A program made the translations under genes and the position numbers. A DNA stretch of 64,000 nucleotides from Halictus rubicundus (lineage: Eukaryota; Arthropoda; Insecta; Hymenoptera; Halictidae). The notes beneath the pieces are model-generated. The model saw only the letters and a program-made list of their open reading frames with translations, searched no databases and had not been told where the DNA came from. Positions 59,453-64,000 of the stretch are shown here, one piece after another; the stretch's first letter is position 1; the number at the start of each line of letters is the position of its first letter. The stretch is taken from positions 13,497,001-13,561,000 of the forward strand of contig NC_135149.1 of the NCBI RefSeq assembly GCF_050948215.1. Reading direction: 5' to 3'.

Positions 59453-62400
59453 ATTAAATAGAAATGGAGAAGTTGTGTAAATACTAGGATACTGAGCCGC
59501 TAATTAACAGCGGTAACCGAGAATTAAAGGAAACGCCAAGGGAAAAGCACGGAGGAAGCAGGGAGATAAAAGGTTCGGGAAGGGAGAGATCAAGGTGGAC
59601 GCGACAGACAGACACAGAGACGCCCGGGTTAGTTCGCATGATCGTTAGGCGACCTCCGAGGCTAATCGCACGCTGCAAATGAGCTATTTCGTTTTCCACC
59701 TTGATTGCGCGTCAGCCATGGTGATAACGTTTGTATAGAGCCCCTTTATGCCGACCAGCCAACAAGGATTCCGTGGGATTTCGTGTGCGTCGCCGCTAAA
59801 TTCACCCGTCAAATTGTGACCCGACCTTTAGTCTCGTCATCGGCCTGTCACAGACAAATCTCGCAATCCAGACCAACGTAACCAAAACTGTTCCCACGTG
59901 AATCAGTTTTGCCGCGAGCTTTAAACGGTTCCAATCATAACTCGTTACCTGCATCGTTCCCTCGCTACTTTTCAATCTGTGCCTCTTCCGTTCGACACCG
60001 GCGCGTTTGCGCGTTGATTTTACAGGAAGACCACTGTCGAAGTTTTGTATCATGGAAATGCTACAGTGATTCACCTTCCATGGAACTTTCTGCGAACTAG
60101 GGACTTTGATGATCCTCAAGAACCAGGTATCTAGTACATTTTGTGTAGGAAATATTTTCACGGTTTTCTACTATTACTTAAAACGCAGTTAGAACAATGT
60201 GTTTATCTTTAAATAAATTAGAATGTACCGTCTGTGTGATCTAAACGTACGACAAATGTGTATTAACTTGTTGCTGACGTAAATCACGCTATTAGAACAT
60301 AAACGTGATAAAATACGTGCGTATGTAAAAATAATTGCTAATTGACCTTTAGTATTAGAATGGCTACTCTGAGAATATCATACTCTTATTTCAAACAATT
60401 TTGACATTACTGTGCTTGTATTGAAGAAGTTGCTAAAACTTTATTGCAAACACACTTTGATTGAAATGTTGGTTTGAGGATTATTGAAAAATGTTTATTT
60501 GACAAAGAATTTACAATTCGGGTCAATTGTTAAGTGGTCAATTATTTTATTTAAATATATTAATTGCATTTGTACAAATTGCATGGGAATGTAGAATGCG
60601 AACGATTTCGGATTTGAGACGCACTAAAATTATTAAAACAAAACTGGAATTTAACTAGTTTTATGAAACTTTACTGAACGCCGATTCGCAGCAGAATCGG
60701 TAATGCATTGAAAGGTAGGAGATTTAAAATATGGATTGAAAGTTGGAAAATTCATTCTATAAACTATTCTATAAATTCCGAACTTGTGTGTAAGCGGATT
60801 AAAATGGCCATCGTTAGTTTTACATGCATTCAGAAGGAGTAATGGAATCATTTTCGACGATTTATTGAACGAGTTTAACACACAACTTGTAACGTTTTAT
60901 GCACTTGCCGTTGATAACGACCTTGACAAAAGAATCATACGAAAGCCGGCATAATATTTCATTTTTCCACTGTCATTTCTTCTGAAACTATTAACTTAGC
61001 AAATAAAACATTATTTCATCTGGATTCTACAACTTCAAATTATAAAAGTTGCAATTTATTTAAAAATTGTCAACCGAACGGTAAATGATGAATTTCCAAA
61101 ATATTTGTAGCCATACTTTTTTTTATGATTTTAAATAAAAACATCTGGATCAGTGATTTCCATTGATGGTAATTAAAAAATGAATTTCAAAAATATGTGC
61201 ACTCGTTTACTTTATTTGTTAACGATTTTCAATCAAAACAACAAGGTCGGTGCTTTCTGTTATTTATGATCAGATTCGCCATTATTAAATTATTGATCAG
61301 CAAGGTAAAATTCGCTTCTTAAGCGTGCGAGTATAATCAGCGGAATTAAAAGACAATGATGAGCCGATTATGATACGCCAATAATAACCGGTTGATTAAA
61401 CCTGCACATTTGAGAATGCAGTTTTGTTTGCGCATCGCTATTATCCGGTTCTTCGTCTGACAGCTATTTCTGTAGCGAGAAGCGCACGCCGACCTGAAAA
61501 TCTAATTAACCGGTCGCAATTGCCGACCTCCCCCCACCCACCCGTATGTAATTAAGGCTGATTCTCATAACCACTCGAAGTCACAACGAAATATACTTTC
61601 TGATGAATTTCAGGAGCCCATGCACGAGCGCCTCCTTTGCAGTCATCTCTCTGTTTAATTGCGTATGAAACACCGCGAGAACGATCGTTTACGGAACCCG
61701 CGTTTCCCGACTATCCGATTCGCTCTATTCCCCCTTTTTTCAAATTTTTTTTTAATTTAACGCAGAGTGCAATTACACGACTACGCCATTGCTGTAATTT
61801 CTTCTCTTGATCTTGCTTCATTTCGCCCCGGTTGTGATAAATTCCAAAAGCCGTTGCTGCAAGCTCGACTTTATTAAGGCACAAAGGCATAAAGATTAAA
61901 TCGCGTAATCATTGAGATTCGCAGGATTTAATTATCCTATCATCTTATCATTTTCTCGAAAGTACACTTCGTTAGATAATCAGAAAGAGTAAATTGAATT
62001 CAAGACGCATTTTTTCGAAATTCTCGTTAAAATACAATACACTGACGAATGTTATTAATGACATTCGAACATCTAAACAGCTTTGTGAATTCATAAAATT
62101 CATGGTAATTTTATTTTTTTAATACACGATCAAAAATTTTAATAAAAAATCTTGACTTAACTTACTTAAGCATGAAAAATGCACTTGAGTACGAACTGTA
62201 TAATGTTCTGACATATGGTGAATAAAATCGTGGAAATTTCAATAAATTAAGATAAGAGTCCAAACAGAAAAATGAATTCAAAGTAGACGAAAAGCTTTTG
62301 AAATTGTGAATGTTTTACTTCGTCAACGAAACTCACTTTAAAAAATTCTGGTGCGCAGTAGTCTGTGCAGCTTAAGCTTATGCATTTATAATGCATGTCA

Positions 62401-64000
62401 ATTTACGACATATAATAAAATATAAACTTCAGTGGAATTGCATAAGCTGGTAATTTAATTTTTATTCAAAGAAAATCCTTGAGAGGTGAAATATATTTTC
62501 GTTCAATCGGTTTCGTAAATTTAAAATAAATATTCATAAAATGATCAGCTATAACTACTTTTTACAGTCTAACAAATTTCCCTGAAATACGGATAATCAA
62601 ACTATTACGTACAGTAGATAGTATTTGACACTATCTTTTAGAATTAAAATAATTAAATTACATCTTGCAATATGTAATTTTTATCAAGGAGGAGAATTAT
62701 GAAATTTTCTTTTTTTATGAACGAAAGTTAAATTGAACTCAGGTTCTATCGGAAATATGGATTTATTCAGCATATGGGTTAAATCAAAGCAACCGGAAGT
62801 GCTTACTGTGCTTGCGGCCCAAGTAGCTTTCAGAATGATTTTCAAAAATTTAGGAGCTCACTTTTCTTTCGTGTAGTCGGAACGAATCAAAGAGCGCCAT
62901 TCATATCGCGATGGAAAGTGGTATCGTAAATGTTTTTCCAACCGGAAATAAATGTCCCACCCTTGAAAAAGGTTCGTGTTATCGTGACCGGTATATTATT
63001 AATCGTCGAACACAACATTTGAATTATAACACCGATGTGCTCCGAGCACCTTCGTCCCGACATGCAACGATTTTTCCTCGTTGCAATTGACATCCCGGTT
63101 ATTTATTGTGCTTTATCTATTGATCAGCGTAAATTAAACCGACAAAACTGGAAATCTTTGCCATAAAATGTTTCCAATGGCGTTAAAACTTCTATTGTGT
63201 ATGGAATTGAATTTTCCAATTGTATTGAAAGACACGAAAAAAGTTTTAGCAAGCGAATTCGTTAATTATCGCGATTAGAACATTTGAAGTAGAAGATGTT
63301 GTGTTGAATAATTTATTTGCTATCACCTTAGAATAATAATTTTTTACTACCATGAGTAGTAAAACATCTGAGTTGTCAAGATGAAGTTAAACGAATATTT
63401 CAGTTAACCTATTATTTTAGAATATTTGTAGAATAATTATTTCATTTAATATATTCTAACTTATTTATGAAATTATTATATTTTCCATTTTTTTCATTTC
63501 CTCCTAGCGCGTTGCAACAAGATAATCTATTTCATTTTATATGTTTTGTGAGTAATTATGATGTGGTGTATTCTATACAGAAAAATACGGAGAAAATAAC
63601 GAGGAGAAAATTTTATCGCACAAGAATGTTTCCCTGTCTACAATTCTACTTTCTGCAATTTTTTTAATGATACTGACACGGGGTTATGCGATTATACAAT
63701 TGCATGAATTGAATAAAGCCTTCAAAGTAACAATAATTATAATTTCATTTATTTCAGCTAATTACGTTAGGTAATTCTCATACAACTCTATTAAGATATT
63801 ACCTAAACTAAAGTAAGTGAAAACATAAAATGTGCTTTAAATTTTCATTAACATGCATACCGAATTATCCTGTTCTCATTTAAATGTTTAACAAATAACT
63901 GGGATTGTTAAACAATTACAAGAAGATAGTGCCACAACGGAAACGTAAAATAAAATGTTCAGATCTGCTTTCAAAATATTTAATTCCAAATGTTCGTTAA
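59447..64000. other. non-coding stretch to window end
   Basis: No gene is recognised. 59480-60160 is GC-richer. A minus-strand frame there (59802-60161) includes one hydrophobic, possibly membrane-spanning segment but has no ATG at its start. A patch at 61320-61720 is less AT-rich and might be a conserved non-coding element. The rest is AT-rich. Confidence 0.4.
63366..63393. mobile_element. possible family D end remnant
   Basis: TCTGAGTTGTCAAGATGAAG followed by TTAAACG resembles the right terminus of family D (CTGGGTTGCCAAGGTGAAG then TTTAACC). Only about 28 bases remain. Confidence 0.25.

Noticed and set aside
61605..61670. Possible 3' exon after TTTCTGATGAATTTCAG
   Set aside because: The frame after the acceptor stops after about 14 codons; a cryptic site is more likely.
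1..64000. CRISPR arrays, bacterial operons, rRNA or tRNA genes
   Set aside because: No regularly spaced direct repeats with unique spacers, no clustered long frames with ribosome sites, and no cloverleaf-type sequence was noticed by eye; the sequence is eukaryotic in character.

Overview
The window looks like non-coding nuclear DNA from an arthropod, most probably an insect and plausibly a hymenopteran. The reasons are AT-rich sequence broken by CpG-rich patches, abundant microsatellites, many short non-autonomous DNA transposons, and two transposon fragments of insect type. There is no operon structure, no convincing ribosome binding site and no long conserved protein. I read it as a large intergenic or intronic interval. 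I did not recognise any host gene. Open frames reach about 160 codons, which is near the chance level for 64 kb in six frames, and many begin at TTG or GTG rather than ATG.

What the sequence does support is a repeat landscape. (1) Four families of short inverted-repeat elements whose ends begin TACAG, suggesting Tc1/mariner-type TA insertion: family A (6154, 19094, 27539), family B (43055, 57913), family C fold-backs (3693, 27403) and family E (38513, 40410). Families A and B have different termini but share an internal block. (2) A fold-back family D (8351, 31852, 36586, 51291, 56360 and perhaps 63366). One D copy is flanked by a perfect 8-bp direct repeat, and a second by an 8-bp repeat with one mismatch. 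(3) A 5'-truncated non-LTR retrotransposon on the minus strand at 47114-47674, bracketed by a perfect 14-bp target-site duplication. (4) The 5' part of an element coding for a DUF4817-type helix-turn-helix protein (38818-39489, minus strand). (5) Weaker candidates: a hAT-like end at 24334, a GGTGTCCC-type end at 13409 and an LTR-like block at 31560.

Simple repeats include three minisatellites (15045, 24980, 25917), long CT/GA tracts (28158, 30230, 59363), a 20-G run inside a family B copy, and alternating GC tracts. Possible regulatory signals are a cluster of four AGATAAG motifs in 125 bp (9239-9363) and a patch at 41282 with an octamer and an AP-1-like site.

Layout: 1-8 kb is mixed sequence with fold-back C and MITE A, plus a CpG-rich stretch at about 6.5-8.0 kb. 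8-24 kb is mostly AT-rich, with D, A and CpG-rich islands. 24-32 kb carries minisatellites, microsatellites, nested or abutting elements and an LTR-like block. 36-48 kb is the densest transposon area (D, E, DUF4817 element, B, LINE). 48-64 kb has D, B and a long CT tract in otherwise unremarkable sequence. I found no new biological system. The best leads are the A/B shared core, the 8-bp-duplicating fold-back family and the GATA cluster.
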